From positions 1-24,858 of the IMG/VR virus record IMGVR_UViG_3300036985_001595: a stretch of 24,858 bases of DNA; one strand, 5' to 3'. The notes under the pieces are model-generated. The model saw only the letters and a program-made list of their open reading frames with translations. It did not search any database and was not told where the DNA came from. The translations under genes and the position numbers were made by a program. Every line of letters starts with the position of its first letter. The stretch's first letter is position 1. Positions 1-8,074 of the stretch are shown here, piece after piece. This DNA is from a virus.

Positions 1-14
1 TTAAGGAGATATAA

Positions 15-332
15 ATGGCAACGACAATTACTTGGATAATTGAACAGATGTGGGTTAAGCCACTAGAAGATGGTCAGGATGACGTTGTAGTGACCGCTGC
101 TTGGCGCTGCAATGGAGTTGATGGAGATTACGCATCAACGTCTTACGGGGCAGCAGGGTTCACCCTAGAGCAAGGTGGAGACTTTATTCCTTATGACCAG
201 CTCACTCAAGATGAAGTTCTTAACTGGTGTTGGTCTAGCGGTGTTGATAAGGCTGCAACTGAAGCTAGTGTAGAGAGTCAGATTCAAGAGCAGATTAATC
301 CTAAGATAACGACCCCTCCTTTACCCTGGTGA
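15..332 (+). CDS. Conserved small phage protein (DUF7936-like)
   Basis: A 105-residue soluble protein with a strong ribosome binding site (aaggag at 3-8) seven bases before the ATG. The N-terminal half alternates hydrophobic and polar residues, as in a small beta domain (TTITWIIEQMWVKP, then VVVTAAWRC). The C-terminal part is an amphipathic helix followed by a Pro-rich tail. It resembles a family I know from aquatic phages as DUF7936, whose function is unknown. I assign it from memory of the W-I-I...M-x-V-K-P and V-T-A-A-W-R pattern, so the family name is tentative. It is the first complete gene of the rightward operon. No membrane segment or catalytic motif is visible. Confidence 0.75.
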   Translation: MATTITWIIEQMWVKPLEDGQDDVVVTAAWRCNGVDGDYASTSYGAAGFTLEQGGDFIPYDQLTQDEVLNWCWSSGVDKAATEASVESQIQEQINPKITTPPLPW

Positions 333-337
333 TTGAA

Positions 338-493
338 ATGATTAAGTTAGAAATATCAAACGAAGAACTAAACTTGCTAATGAATAGCCTCGGAAATATG
401 CCGTATGCACAGGTATTTCATTTAATTGAGAGCATAAGAAGCCAAGCAGTGCCGCAGCTTGAGCTAGAGCAGCCTAACAAAGTAGTACAGTAA
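338..493 (+). CDS. Small helical hypothetical phage protein, 51 aa
   Basis: The ATG at 338 follows a weak GGTGAT-type ribosome binding site, five bases after the previous stop. The product has 51 residues and is predicted to be almost entirely helical: ISNEELNLLMNSLGNMPYAQ followed by VFHLIESIRSQAV. This EEL-N-x-L-x-N-x-L-x-x-M-P-Y-x-x-V pattern recurs in many small phage proteins I have seen, always of unknown function. Codon usage and tight spacing fit its neighbours. No enzymatic motif is seen. It could be a small adaptor or regulatory peptide. Confidence 0.7.
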   Translation: MIKLEISNEELNLLMNSLGNMPYAQVFHLIESIRSQAVPQLELEQPNKVVQ

Positions 494-497
494 GCCA

Positions 498-734
498 ATG
501 CCGTCACAAGAACTGTTCAATATTCTTGTAATGGCTGTAGGCGGTCTAGGTGGATGGGTATTGAAGGCTGTCTGGGAAGCTATCGGAGACCTCAAGAATG
601 ACGTTAAGGACCTCGGACATGAGGTTCGTGTTAGCTACGTTAGGCGTGATGACTTCTTAGATGCTATAGACAGGATAGAAACTATGTGTTCCCGCATCTT
701 TGATAAGCTAGATGACAAGGCAGATAAACGATGA
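498..734 (+). CDS. Membrane-anchored coiled-coil small protein, 78 aa
   Basis: Residues 7-27 form a hydrophobic, Gly-rich segment (LFNILVMAVGGLGGWVLKAV) that is probably a single membrane span. A charged helical region follows with a heptad-like pattern, ending in Lys/Arg. The YVRRDDF...IDRIETMCSRIFDKLDDKADK tail pattern is common in small phage proteins found near lysis or tail-spike genes. Its job is not established. An accessory lysis, spanin-like or membrane-tethered virion role is possible but unproven. The ATG overlaps nothing and the stop overlaps the next ATG in an ATGA junction, so the two genes are translationally coupled. Confidence 0.72.
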   Translation: MPSQELFNILVMAVGGLGGWVLKAVWEAIGDLKNDVKDLGHEVRVSYVRRDDFLDAIDRIETMCSRIFDKLDDKADKR

Positions 735-1069
735 ACATGGACACGCTCTCTACGGTTGAATTCGGCAATGATGAGTCATTGGGCGGGTTCCTATTTGAGA
801 ACGGGTTGCAGCATAAGGTGTTTCAAGAAACCTTTATGGACCAGGGAATAGCTGTCCCAGTGTTTCCAGTATCGGACGCAAACACAGATAACTTAGATGA
901 TTGGCTACTAGCCCACCAAGTAGAGCATCAATCTTTCGCTTCCTTGCTAGGATTAAACAATCCATTTAATATGTTAGATGTTAATTTCAATGATGAATCA
1001 GACTTTAATGATTGGATAGCAAGTCATCTCTACATTCATGAACAGATTGCAGCGTCATTAGGGTTATAA
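731..1069 (+). CDS. Acidic hypothetical protein with W-x3-H-x3-H repeats
   Basis: A 112-residue acidic protein coupled to the preceding gene by an ATGA overlap. It contains an internal duplication of about 37 residues. The second unit has D57-W58-x3-H62-x3-H66 followed by FASLLGL, and the third has D94-W95-x3-H99-x3-H103 followed by IAASLGL. A degenerate first unit lies around F20-x3-N24-x3-H28. I do not recognise a named family, though similar 'HQ..H..IA..LGL' tails occur in aquatic phage proteins. The context, next to putative internal virion genes, suggests a structural or assembly role. The regularly placed His pairs could bind a metal or simply pack helices. Confidence 0.75.
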   Translation: MNMDTLSTVEFGNDESLGGFLFENGLQHKVFQETFMDQGIAVPVFPVSDANTDNLDDWLLAHQVEHQSFASLLGLNNPFNMLDVNFNDESDFNDWIASHLYIHEQIAASLGL

Positions 1070-1070
1070 C

Positions 1071-1544
1071 ATGGCAACTGACATCAATTACGGTCCTACA
1101 AACGCTATTAGACAGCAAAAGGGCATGGGTCCTGAAGCTCCAGATAAGTCTGTTACCGACATATTGAATGAGTATTTTGATAACGGAAACACTCAAGAGC
1201 CTAACTTTGATACGTTTTTAACAAAGATTATGGTTCTTTTGAAAGACGAAAATAATCGTCTTGTTAAGACAGGGAATACAGTTTTCTTCTTAACTAATCT
1301 TGGAGATGGTGTTGTAGAGATGCACACAATAACCTCCGAGAATCCAAATGAATTTGCAAAAAGTTTACAAGGTTTAGCTAAGACATTGAAAAGTCAGGGA
1401 TTAAAAAAGATAGTTTCTTACGCTGACCGACCTGCATATATAGAGATAGCTAAAAGAACTGGTATGCCCTGGAAGACTTCTCAAACAACAAGTGTAACTG
1501 GGGACCGGGCAGGTCCTTCTTACTTGTTTGAATTGGAGCTATGA
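1071..1544 (+). CDS. GNAT-like virion-associated protein
   Basis: A 157-residue protein starting two bases after the previous stop, with TTAGGG as a weak ribosome binding site. The middle (about residues 68-135) has the order of strands and helices of a truncated acetyltransferase (GNAT) fold: TVFFLTNLGDGVVEMHTI, then NPNEFAKSLQGLAKTLKSQG, then KKIVSYADRPAYIEIAKRTG. Proteins like this sit beside internal virion genes in T7-like phages and are often inactive scaffolds. The usual Q/R-x-x-G-x-G/A acetyl-CoA loop is not visible, so catalytic activity is doubtful. The role is inferred from position and fold pattern only. Confidence 0.6.
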   Translation: MATDINYGPTNAIRQQKGMGPEAPDKSVTDILNEYFDNGNTQEPNFDTFLTKIMVLLKDENNRLVKTGNTVFFLTNLGDGVVEMHTITSENPNEFAKSLQGLAKTLKSQGLKKIVSYADRPAYIEIAKRTGMPWKTSQTTSVTGDRAGPSYLFELEL

Positions 1545-1545
1545 G

Positions 1546-3372
1546 ATGCCTCTTGTTAGACTATTAGGAATAGTAGTAGATTATGTTGTTCCAAGAGCTG
1601 TTGCTGCTGCCGTAATAGAAGGCACTACTGTTATAACTAGCGCTGCTACAGGGGCGGTAATATCTATTGGAGTTCCACGAAGTATAGCTGCCGGATTAAT
1701 AACAGTTGGCGGAGATGTTGCCGTTGGAGGGCTTGTTGGAGCTGGTCTTGGCGCTGGTTCAGCGGCGTTAACTGGTGAGGACATTGGAAGAGGCGCTTTG
1801 ATGGGCGGTGTTGGCGGGGCCGTTAGTCTTGGTCTTGGGAATCTTGCAAGTAAAACTATCTCTGGTCAAGCAGCTCAAATATTTAGCACATCTACCGCTA
1901 GATATATTGGGGAAATTGTAGGGCAGGGTATTGGAGATTTTGCTGGAGGTCTTGCAACTGGGGCAAGCGTAAAAGACTCCGCTACAATGGCTGCGCTTGG
2001 AGCTGCTCTTGGAGCTTATTCTGCGTCTGAGATAAACGCGGCTGACGCGGCTAAGATTGCAAATAAAAAACGGGAAGTTGCAAAAGGTCTGTTAGAAAAG
2101 GCAAATAAGGCAATTTACGATGCGGAGTATGATGTAGGGGCGGCCAAATATTACTTAGACCTATATCAAACAGATTACGTTAGTGTTGTTTATTATGGGG
2201 ATTACTCTGTTCTGAACAGGTTATATGACTCAGAAAGGAATTACAATAAATACATTAAGAATCAGACAACCTCTGGCCCTGCTGCTACTGAGGCTAAACA
2301 AGACTACATAAAATCCTATGCGGATTTTGAAGAAGCGCTGATAAAATATAATGAAAAGGCGGAAGCGTTCTCTAATTCTGAAACTGAGCTTGTAAGCGCT
2401 AACACAAGAGAAGTTGAATACGAAAGGTCTCTAAAGGCCGTGTCGGATAAAGCCGCCGCAGACAAAGTGATTGCAGACAAGGCTGCTGCTGATGCGGCTA
2501 AAGTTGCTCAAGACGCTGTTGACAGAGCCGCCGCTGAAAAGGCTGTTGCAGACAAGGCTGCTGCTGATGCGGCTAAAGTTGCTCAAGATGCCGCTGAGAA
2601 AGCTGCCGCAACCAAAGCTGCCGCAGACAAAGTGATTGCAGACAAGGCTGCTGCTGATGCTGCTAAAGTTGCTCAAGACGCTGTTGACAAAGCTGCCGCA
2701 GCTAAGGCCATTGCTGATAAAGCTATAGCAGATAAAGCTATAGCAGATAAAGCTGTCGCCGATACTTCTGCTGCTGCTGAGAGGGCTGCCGCAGAACACG
2801 CTGCTGCTGTGAAGGCTATTGAAGATAAAGCTATTGCTGATAGAGTTGCTGCTGAGAAAGTAGCTGCTGACAAATTGGCTTCTGATAAAGTTGCTCTTGA
2901 AAAAGCTGATGCTGAAAGACCAGTTACAGCAGAAAAGCCTACTGTTTATGAGGGAAGATTAGGGGAACCAATTACGGTATCTGCGAAAAGAGAAAGGCCG
3001 AGAGGATACGGCGCTCTAACTCAAGATTACCAGTTTGGGGCAAAGATGCCTATGGGGCCAATTAAGGAGCCTGGGACTACTGAGGTTCCTAAAAAGACAG
3101 GTATTCTTGGGGACGCTCTAACTTTAGCAACATTGATTCCCGGTATGGTAGGGACCGGAGGACAGCAAGGAATTCCGCTTCCTCAGGGCGGACTTCAGGG
3201 CGGGCTAACTGCTTCCGGAACTCCTGGCCCCGGCTCTTCAGCATTGGCTCAGGTACTCAATCAAGGTGGCGCTGGCGCTCCTGTATTTGGGACTAATCAG
3301 GACAAGGGCAAGAAGAGCAAGTGGAACTTAGAGTCCCTACGGTATATGGGCAATCAGGATAAAGGAGAATAA
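1546..3372 (+). CDS. Large Ala-rich coiled-coil putative internal virion (ejection) protein
   Basis: I chose ATG 1546, which has GGAG at 1535-1538 seven bases upstream, over the in-frame TTG at 1528. The product has 608 residues. Residues 1-165 are Gly/Ala-rich and hydrophobic, with several possible membrane-interacting stretches. Residues about 175-300 are mixed helical. Residues about 300-465 are a TolA-like, extremely Ala/Lys/Asp-rich coiled coil built from repeats of the A-D-K-A-A-A-D-A-A-K-V-A-Q type. The C-terminal 130 residues are Gly/Pro-rich. A hydrophobic N-terminus plus a long coiled coil, next to three other large Ala/Gln-rich genes, fits a DNA-ejection protein of a podovirus-like phage. 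This is inference from composition and position; a fibre-like role is the main alternative. Confidence 0.7.
   Translation: MPLVRLLGIVVDYVVPRAVAAAVIEGTTVITSAATGAVISIGVPRSIAAGLITVGGDVAVGGLVGAGLGAGSAALTGEDIGRGALMGGVGGAVSLGLGNLASKTISGQAAQIFSTSTARYIGEIVGQGIGDFAGGLATGASVKDSATMAALGAALGAYSASEINAADAAKIANKKREVAKGLLEKANKAIYDAEYDVGAAKYYLDLYQTDYVSVVYYGDYSVLNRLYDSERNYNKYIKNQTTSGPAATEAKQDYIKSYADFEEALIKYNEKAEAFSNSETELVSANTREVEYERSLKAVSDKAAADKVIADKAAADAAKVAQDAVDRAAAEKAVADKAAADAAKVAQDAAEKAAATKAAADKVIADKAAADAAKVAQDAVDKAAAAKAIADKAIADKAIADKAVADTSAAAERAAAEHAAAVKAIEDKAIADRVAAEKVAADKLASDKVALEKADAERPVTAEKPTVYEGRLGEPITVSAKRERPRGYGALTQDYQFGAKMPMGPIKEPGTTEVPKKTGILGDALTLATLIPGMVGTGGQQGIPLPQGGLQGGLTASGTPGPGSSALAQVLNQGGAGAPVFGTNQDKGKKSKWNLESLRYMGNQDKGE
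2455..2700 (+). repeat. Nested direct repeats encoding the Ala-rich coiled coil
   Basis: A 41-base unit beginning gcagacaaggctgctgctga occurs at 2473-2513, 2548-2588 and 2638-2678 with a single variable base, spaced 75 and 90 bases apart (25 and 30 codons). A longer copy of about 80 bases, starting gccgcagacaaagtgattgc, occurs at 2455-2535 and 2620-2700 with about three differences. A short tandem (gataaagctatagca) lies at about 2716-2745. All spacings are multiples of three, so recombination would change coil length without breaking the frame. Confidence 0.9.
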
Positions 3373-3374
3373 AT

Positions 3375-4187
3375 ATGGCATCTCGTGGATTAAGAAGATT
3401 TGTTTCGGAGGGAATTGACAGCTTACTATCTCGTGGAGATAAATCTGCTCCAGCAATTAAAGCGGTGGCTCCTGCGGCGGTTAAAGCTGAAAAATCTCTA
3501 ATCAGAAGACCTGGCAGAAACTCAGGATACTATCCTCCAGTACAAGCTGGCTCTCAAGTATTAAGAGATATGCCAGCTATGAACGCTGAAGTAGGAAGTC
3601 TTTCAACGGAGCTTCCAAAAGGAGTTCCTGCACTTGACGCAACAAAGGGAGGCGGGTTCTCAGATGCCATGAAGTCTCTTGGGATAACTCCAGGTGGAGT
3701 AGGAACTGCTGCTCTCTTAGGTGGAATGGGCCTATATTCTGGAAGCCAATCTCAAAAGGCTCAGGAGCAGGGCCAGGCAATGACAGGCCAACAGAAAGCT
3801 ATTGCTCAACCTTATCAGATGCAGGGACGACAGATGTCTCAACAGGCTTTAGCTGGAGATATGACTCCTGCTACACAACAAGCCTATAAAGCTGCTCAAG
3901 CACAGATACAACAGAACGTAGCCACTAGCGGTGGAGTTGGTCAGCAACAGGCAGGAATACAACTTGAGGCTTTTAGACAACAGTTATTGCAGAATCAGTA
4001 CCAATACGGCATACAAGTGTCTCAAATAGGAGACAATATTGCTCTTGGAGCCATACAAGACTCAATGCAGCTTAATCAGAACCTAAACGCTATTAGCAAC
4101 AGTTTTTATACCAATTTAGGTAGCATAGCGGCCATGTCTATGGGCAACTATAATCCAATGATGGGCATGGCAATACAATCGAGATAG
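3375..4187 (+). CDS. Gln-rich putative internal virion protein
   Basis: A 270-residue protein with a good ribosome binding site (AAGGAG at 3361-3366), two bases after the previous stop. Residues 1-100 are basic and low in structure. Around residues 106-125 is a short hydrophobic Gly-rich stretch (TPGGVGTAALLGGMGLYSGS). From about 125 to 245 it is a Gln/Ala/Met-rich helical domain containing DMTPATQQAYKAAQAQIQQN and a G-G-V-G-Q-Q-Q-A-G loop. This layout is common in phage virion proteins ejected with DNA and located between tail and lysis genes. No enzymatic motif is visible. Function is inferred from composition and neighbours. Confidence 0.68.
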   Translation: MASRGLRRFVSEGIDSLLSRGDKSAPAIKAVAPAAVKAEKSLIRRPGRNSGYYPPVQAGSQVLRDMPAMNAEVGSLSTELPKGVPALDATKGGGFSDAMKSLGITPGGVGTAALLGGMGLYSGSQSQKAQEQGQAMTGQQKAIAQPYQMQGRQMSQQALAGDMTPATQQAYKAAQAQIQQNVATSGGVGQQQAGIQLEAFRQQLLQNQYQYGIQVSQIGDNIALGAIQDSMQLNQNLNAISNSFYTNLGSIAAMSMGNYNPMMGMAIQSR

Positions 4188-4195
4188 GAATTTAT

Positions 4196-5593
4196 ATGGC
4201 CGATGAGACTCCAGCACTGTTAAAGCCTCCTGTTACTGCTCCAAAGAGTTCGTCTACTCTTGGAAAGTCTCTGGGTACAGAGATGGGTAGAACGCCTACG
4301 AGAACTGCTTCCCCCCAAAAAATAAATTCACAAATCCCAGAAGCAAGAGAGATTCTTAGTATGGGTGAAGAAAAGGCTAAGTTAGCGCAAAGACACGCTG
4401 CATTAGGCGGAGAGATTGCTAAAGTAGAACAGCAAAAGAAAGAGATACTAGCTCAGGGCGAACTTGAGGTAGCGACAAATCAAAAGAGAAGCGCTCAAGT
4501 AGCGATGGAAGGATACAACCAAGTTCTGAAGGACTTCCCTGGCGCTGAGTTTCATCCTACTGCTAATAACATACAGTCCCTAGCGACAATCTTTGGCCTT
4601 ACCGCCCTCATTGGCGAGACTATGGGCGGAGAAGGGCAGATGTCTGCTATGAACGCTTTATCCTCTATGAATGGGATGATGCAAGGCTGGCAACAAGGTA
4701 GGTCAGACTTGTGGCAGAGAGAAAAGATTCAGTATGAGCAAGCAATGAACAGAGTTAAGACTATTCATGACACGGCTTACAAGGCTATGGATACTGCTCT
4801 GAAGACTCTTCCCTATGATAGAGAAGAAGGGATGATGCTTGCTAAACAAGCTGCCGTAGCTCTGAATAGCCCAACATTGATGCACTTGACTGAACAGGGG
4901 CAAATTGAAAGAGCATATAAATTGATTGAAGACTCACAAAAAAACCTAAAAATGGTTTTTGATATGCGTATTAAGCAAGAAGACAATAATAGAAGAGAAC
5001 AAGAAGCTGTTAAGAAAGCAGGTAAGGACGAGAAGAAAGCGTCTGTTCAGACTCAGAAAGAAGTTGGAAAGATTATGGTCTACGAATCATTAGCTAATGG
5101 CCTTGAGAACTTGAAGAAGACGTTTAAGCCTGAGTATGCAAATCTAGGAGTTTTAGGATTTGGGGCTGACCTTTCTTTAGAAGCTAAACGTAGATTGGGC
5201 GGTGAGGTAGGTGAGGGAGCAGTAGCATGGTGGGGCAGATACAATCAGCTACAAGCGCCTAATCGTCATGCTTTATTTGGCGCAACCTTAACTGGTAATG
5301 AGCTAAAGAACTATCAGACATTCACTGCTAAACCTAGTGACGCTGCTAATATTGTGACCAGCTTCCTTGATAATCAGATTGATTACTCAAGAAACGAATC
5401 AAATGTTAAGAAAGAGTACGTTAAGAATGAGGGCGTAGATATTTCGGGAATTAAATCTCCTGAGTACCTAACCACCCATGACATGAAGAAGCCTCATGCT
5501 GTTGGAGATGAGGTTAGTCACGGCGGGAAGAGATACAGAGTTACTAATGTTATCCCTGGTGAAGAACATGACCCAGAACTTGAGCCTATATAA
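4196..5593 (+). CDS. Large helical putative internal virion protein, 465 aa
   Basis: A 465-residue, mostly helical protein with AGGAA ahead of ATG 4196. It begins with a Pro/Ser/Thr-rich tail (residues 1-45), followed by a charged coiled-coil segment (about 52-110). A Met/Gly-rich, weakly hydrophobic stretch follows near residues 125-165 (NIQSLATIFGLTALIGETMG). Long helices continue to residue 300, and a mixed C-terminal domain ends in Glu/Pro. Its stop overlaps the next start by one base (TAATG). I recognise no named family. Position as the third of four large consecutive genes ahead of the lysis genes suggests an ejected virion protein or tail-associated scaffold. Confidence 0.66.
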   Translation: MADETPALLKPPVTAPKSSSTLGKSLGTEMGRTPTRTASPQKINSQIPEAREILSMGEEKAKLAQRHAALGGEIAKVEQQKKEILAQGELEVATNQKRSAQVAMEGYNQVLKDFPGAEFHPTANNIQSLATIFGLTALIGETMGGEGQMSAMNALSSMNGMMQGWQQGRSDLWQREKIQYEQAMNRVKTIHDTAYKAMDTALKTLPYDREEGMMLAKQAAVALNSPTLMHLTEQGQIERAYKLIEDSQKNLKMVFDMRIKQEDNNRREQEAVKKAGKDEKKASVQTQKEVGKIMVYESLANGLENLKKTFKPEYANLGVLGFGADLSLEAKRRLGGEVGEGAVAWWGRYNQLQAPNRHALFGATLTGNELKNYQTFTAKPSDAANIVTSFLDNQIDYSRNESNVKKEYVKNEGVDISGIKSPEYLTTHDMKKPHAVGDEVSHGGKRYRVTNVIPGEEHDPELEPI

Positions 5594-7680
5594 TGAGATT
5601 ATCTGAGATTGAAGCGTCATCTCAAGAAGCTCCTAAAGAGCCTTCAGTAAAGAAGGAGAGTTTACGCCTGTCTCAGTTACCCGAATCAGGGGAGACTTCT
5701 GAGTTTGAGACTGCTCGAAAAGCAGGGGAAAAATACTTTCCTAAGACACCTCTACCGCAAATTCTAGCGCCCACTGTTGCTGCTGGAGCTGGAGAGCTTG
5801 TTAAGGGAGCCGGTTCAGCACTTGAGCTAGTAGCTCCTGAGACCGGAAAGAAGGTCCGTGAGTATGGACGTGGCTTTGTAAGCGGGGTTCAGAAAGGACA
5901 GCCTTTAGGTGGGATTGTAGGACAGGTAGGTTCTTATGCGCTTCCATTTGCCGCCGCACAGAGGGGCGTGCAGTTCCTTAGAGGCGGCCAAGCTGCGACT
6001 TCATCTCTAGGTAGGGCCGCTGAGTTTGGGGCTGCTGGCGGGGCCGCTGGATTCGCTACAACACACGGCTCACCTGAGGAACGCACTCTTGCCGGCGCTC
6101 TTGGTGGTCTTGGCGCCGGTGGATTCAGTATTGCTTTTGACGTTGCTACTAAAGGACTGAAGTATGTCTCTGACACCCTAAGAAAAGCATACGGCGGGGA
6201 TGTAAAGAGACTGACTGAGGACTTGAGAAACTACGCAACAAAGCGCTCAGGCCATGAAGCTGACCTAGCTAAGACATTAGCTGACCAAGCGGAGCGTCAA
6301 GTAGGTCAAGCCGGGGTTAAAGCTGGAGAGGCTGAGAGCAGAGCTGCTGTAGCTGAGACCGCTGCTGGAAGACAGGCGCGTGCTGTAGGTACAGAATATG
6401 GAAGGCTTCCTGGGGTCGCTACTAAGGAAGAAGCTGGCCGGATGAAGCCTATACCGGCTTCAGAGGAATCTGTCGGAGACAGGATTCGTACTGCTGTAGA
6501 TTCTGTTTACTCAAGATTAAAAGAAGTTCGCAATACTAATGCGGAAAAGAATAAGGCGGCTGCTTTTGGGGAGGCTCTAGCTAAAGAAAAGTCTGGCCTT
6601 CGTGTTGAGGAGACAGATTCATTCAAGACAGCTATAAAGGCTATAGATGACGCTCTGATAAACCCGGAGACTAAGTTAGCCAATGTCCCTGTCCAAGAAG
6701 TCCGTAATCAACTTACTCAAGTAAAGACTGCATTACAGGGAAGACAGGTTGACCCGACAACAGGAATAGTTGTTGGCAAGCCGGTTAGCTTTGAGGGGCT
6801 TGAGCTAATGCGCCGTAACCTTAATGACAGAGCTTACGGCCTTCCAGCGGAGGGCTTTGACGCTATAGGGCAACAGCAAGCGGGTAAGCTGGCAAAGTCT
6901 ATAGAAGGAATCATGGAAGAGTTCTCTCCTAGCATCAGAACCTTCCTTAGTCAGTATAAGAAGGATTCTGCTCCCTTACAAATATTTAAGACTAAGACCG
7001 GCAAGATATTTGAAGAGCAGTTGCCTGGAGTTAAGGGTTACGCTAAGGTCCCTTCAGAGAACATTCCTGACAGAGTATTCAAGAACAGAGAGGGCTATCA
7101 AGGTCTAATTGAGGCGCTCGGCAATAATAGACAATTAGCAGAAGCAGAGGCAAAGCGATACTTTGTTTCTCAAATGGAGAAGCTGGCTGGAGACCCTAAG
7201 AAGCTAGAGGGCTTTATTCGTGATAACAGAACGATGCTCAACCTAACCAATGCTAGACCCGTAGTAGAGGGTTATCTGGCCCAGGCTAGGACGTTAACAG
7301 GCCGTGAGGCTGCTGGCACAGCAAGGGCCGGCGCAGAACGAAAGACAGCAGAACAGCTACGGAAAACTACAGTAGACACTCAGCCGGCCAAGTTAGCTCA
7401 GGAGTTTGAGAAGCTACAATCTGACCTGATTACAGCAAGAACTCCAGGTGAGGTTGCTAGACTGCATGAGTCATTAGCAGAGAAGTTATTGAGGGACAAA
7501 ACCATTAATCAGCAGCAATATCAGGAAATGATACGGCAAGCTACTAACGTATTGAAGTCAGTTGCAGATACAGAGGAAGCAAAGAGGCAAATACTAAGCG
7601 CGTCTTGGAGAGCCTTAGCTGGAACAGGGGCCGCAGGAGCAGCTACTTATCTAGGTGTAAAATCTTTAGGAGAACGATAA
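5593..7680 (+). CDS. Largest putative internal virion protein, 695 aa
   Basis: A 695-residue protein overlapping the previous stop by one base. Residues 50-190 include several Gly/Ala-rich hydrophobic segments (for example QILAPTVAAGAGELVKGAG, GGIVGQVGSYALPFAAA and AGALGGLGAGGFSIAF), able to insert in a membrane. The rest is a long, charged, Ala/Arg/Lys/Glu-rich helical region with coiled-coil character. A final hydrophobic segment near residues 670-690 (ALAGTGAAGAATYLGVKSL) ends the chain. Hydrophobic ends around a helical body resemble podoviral ejection proteins that form a trans-envelope conduit. I see no lytic transglycosylase motif (no clear E-S-x-x-N), so it lacks the lysozyme domain of T7 gp16. 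Confidence 0.68.
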   Translation: MRLSEIEASSQEAPKEPSVKKESLRLSQLPESGETSEFETARKAGEKYFPKTPLPQILAPTVAAGAGELVKGAGSALELVAPETGKKVREYGRGFVSGVQKGQPLGGIVGQVGSYALPFAAAQRGVQFLRGGQAATSSLGRAAEFGAAGGAAGFATTHGSPEERTLAGALGGLGAGGFSIAFDVATKGLKYVSDTLRKAYGGDVKRLTEDLRNYATKRSGHEADLAKTLADQAERQVGQAGVKAGEAESRAAVAETAAGRQARAVGTEYGRLPGVATKEEAGRMKPIPASEESVGDRIRTAVDSVYSRLKEVRNTNAEKNKAAAFGEALAKEKSGLRVEETDSFKTAIKAIDDALINPETKLANVPVQEVRNQLTQVKTALQGRQVDPTTGIVVGKPVSFEGLELMRRNLNDRAYGLPAEGFDAIGQQQAGKLAKSIEGIMEEFSPSIRTFLSQYKKDSAPLQIFKTKTGKIFEEQLPGVKGYAKVPSENIPDRVFKNREGYQGLIEALGNNRQLAEAEAKRYFVSQMEKLAGDPKKLEGFIRDNRTMLNLTNARPVVEGYLAQARTLTGREAAGTARAGAERKTAEQLRKTTVDTQPAKLAQEFEKLQSDLITARTPGEVARLHESLAEKLLRDKTINQQQYQEMIRQATNVLKSVADTEEAKRQILSASWRALAGTGAAGAATYLGVKSLGER

Positions 7681-7838
7681 TGGCACGGAAAATAGCAGAA
7701 GCAGGATATGGAGATGAAACTCCACCAAGAATAACCTACCGCAAGTCTGAAAAGAAAGCAGCTCCTACTAAGCGTAAGGTAGTAAGGAAAGCAGCTCCTA
7801 CTAAGCGTAAGGTAGTAAGGAAAGCTCGTGGCAAGTAA
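7680..7838 (+). CDS. Protamine/histone H1-like basic peptide with tandem repeat, 52 aa
   Basis: ATG 7680 overlaps the preceding TAA by one base, with AGGAG at 7669-7673. The 52-residue product has a short mixed N-terminus (MARKIAEAGYGDETPPRITY) followed by a strongly basic tail made of two identical copies of KAAPTKRKVVR and a final KARGK. The composition is like histone H1 tails or bacterial Hc1-like nucleoid proteins, so nonspecific nucleic-acid binding is likely. It may help condense or escort phage DNA. It follows the internal virion genes directly. A longer in-frame start exists upstream inside the previous gene but has no support. Confidence 0.75.
   Translation: MARKIAEAGYGDETPPRITYRKSEKKAAPTKRKVVRKAAPTKRKVVRKARGK
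7755..7820 (+). repeat. Perfect 33-bp tandem duplication
   Basis: Positions 7755-7787 and 7788-7820 are identical 33-base units (each begins aaagcagctcctactaagcg). They encode the two KAAPTKRKVVR copies of the basic peptide. Identity at every base, including third codon positions, implies a recent duplication or ongoing homogenisation. Confidence 0.97.
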
Positions 7839-8034
7839 GAAGCAGAAGGGGATAAATCCAGAACTTGAGAGCGCAATATCGGTAATGCTAACTCAGGTAA
7901 TGAATGATTCAACAGCAAGCATTACGGATAAGACTAAGGTTATTGACCGTGCGCTCAAGCTGGAAGCAATCAAGCTGAAGATGAATGACGATGAATGGGG
8001 TTCAGGCTTCACGCTTGATGATGAGGACGAATAG
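7828..8034 (+). CDS. Conserved small phage protein, 68 aa
   Basis: It starts at GTG 7828, overlapping the preceding gene by 11 bases; no ATG is available before residue 20. The 68-residue product has a basic start (MASKKQKG) and a helical body (NPELESAISVMLTQVMNDST). A conserved block follows, TDKTKVIDRALKLEAIKLKM, and the tail is acidic with NDDEWGSGF. I have seen the D-K-x-K-V-I-D-R-A-L-x-L-E...D-D-E-W-G-x-G-F pattern in many aquatic phage proteins of unknown function. No catalytic motif is present. The charge split (basic start, acidic end) might suit an assembly chaperone, but that is speculation. Confidence 0.75.
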   Translation: MASKKQKGINPELESAISVMLTQVMNDSTASITDKTKVIDRALKLEAIKLKMNDDEWGSGFTLDDEDE

Positions 8035-8074
8035 GATTAAACTGTGACTATCACTAATAAAACAGGGGATATTC

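Noticed and set aside
2455-2700. CRISPR array or satellite
   Set aside because: The repeats are in-frame coding repeats with coding spacers; spacers are not unique and there is no leader or cas gene.
2431-2799. Minus-strand frame rich in Ser, Cys and Phe
   Set aside because: It is the mirror of the Ala-rich repeat codons on the plus strand, has no start signal and a repetitive, unnatural composition.
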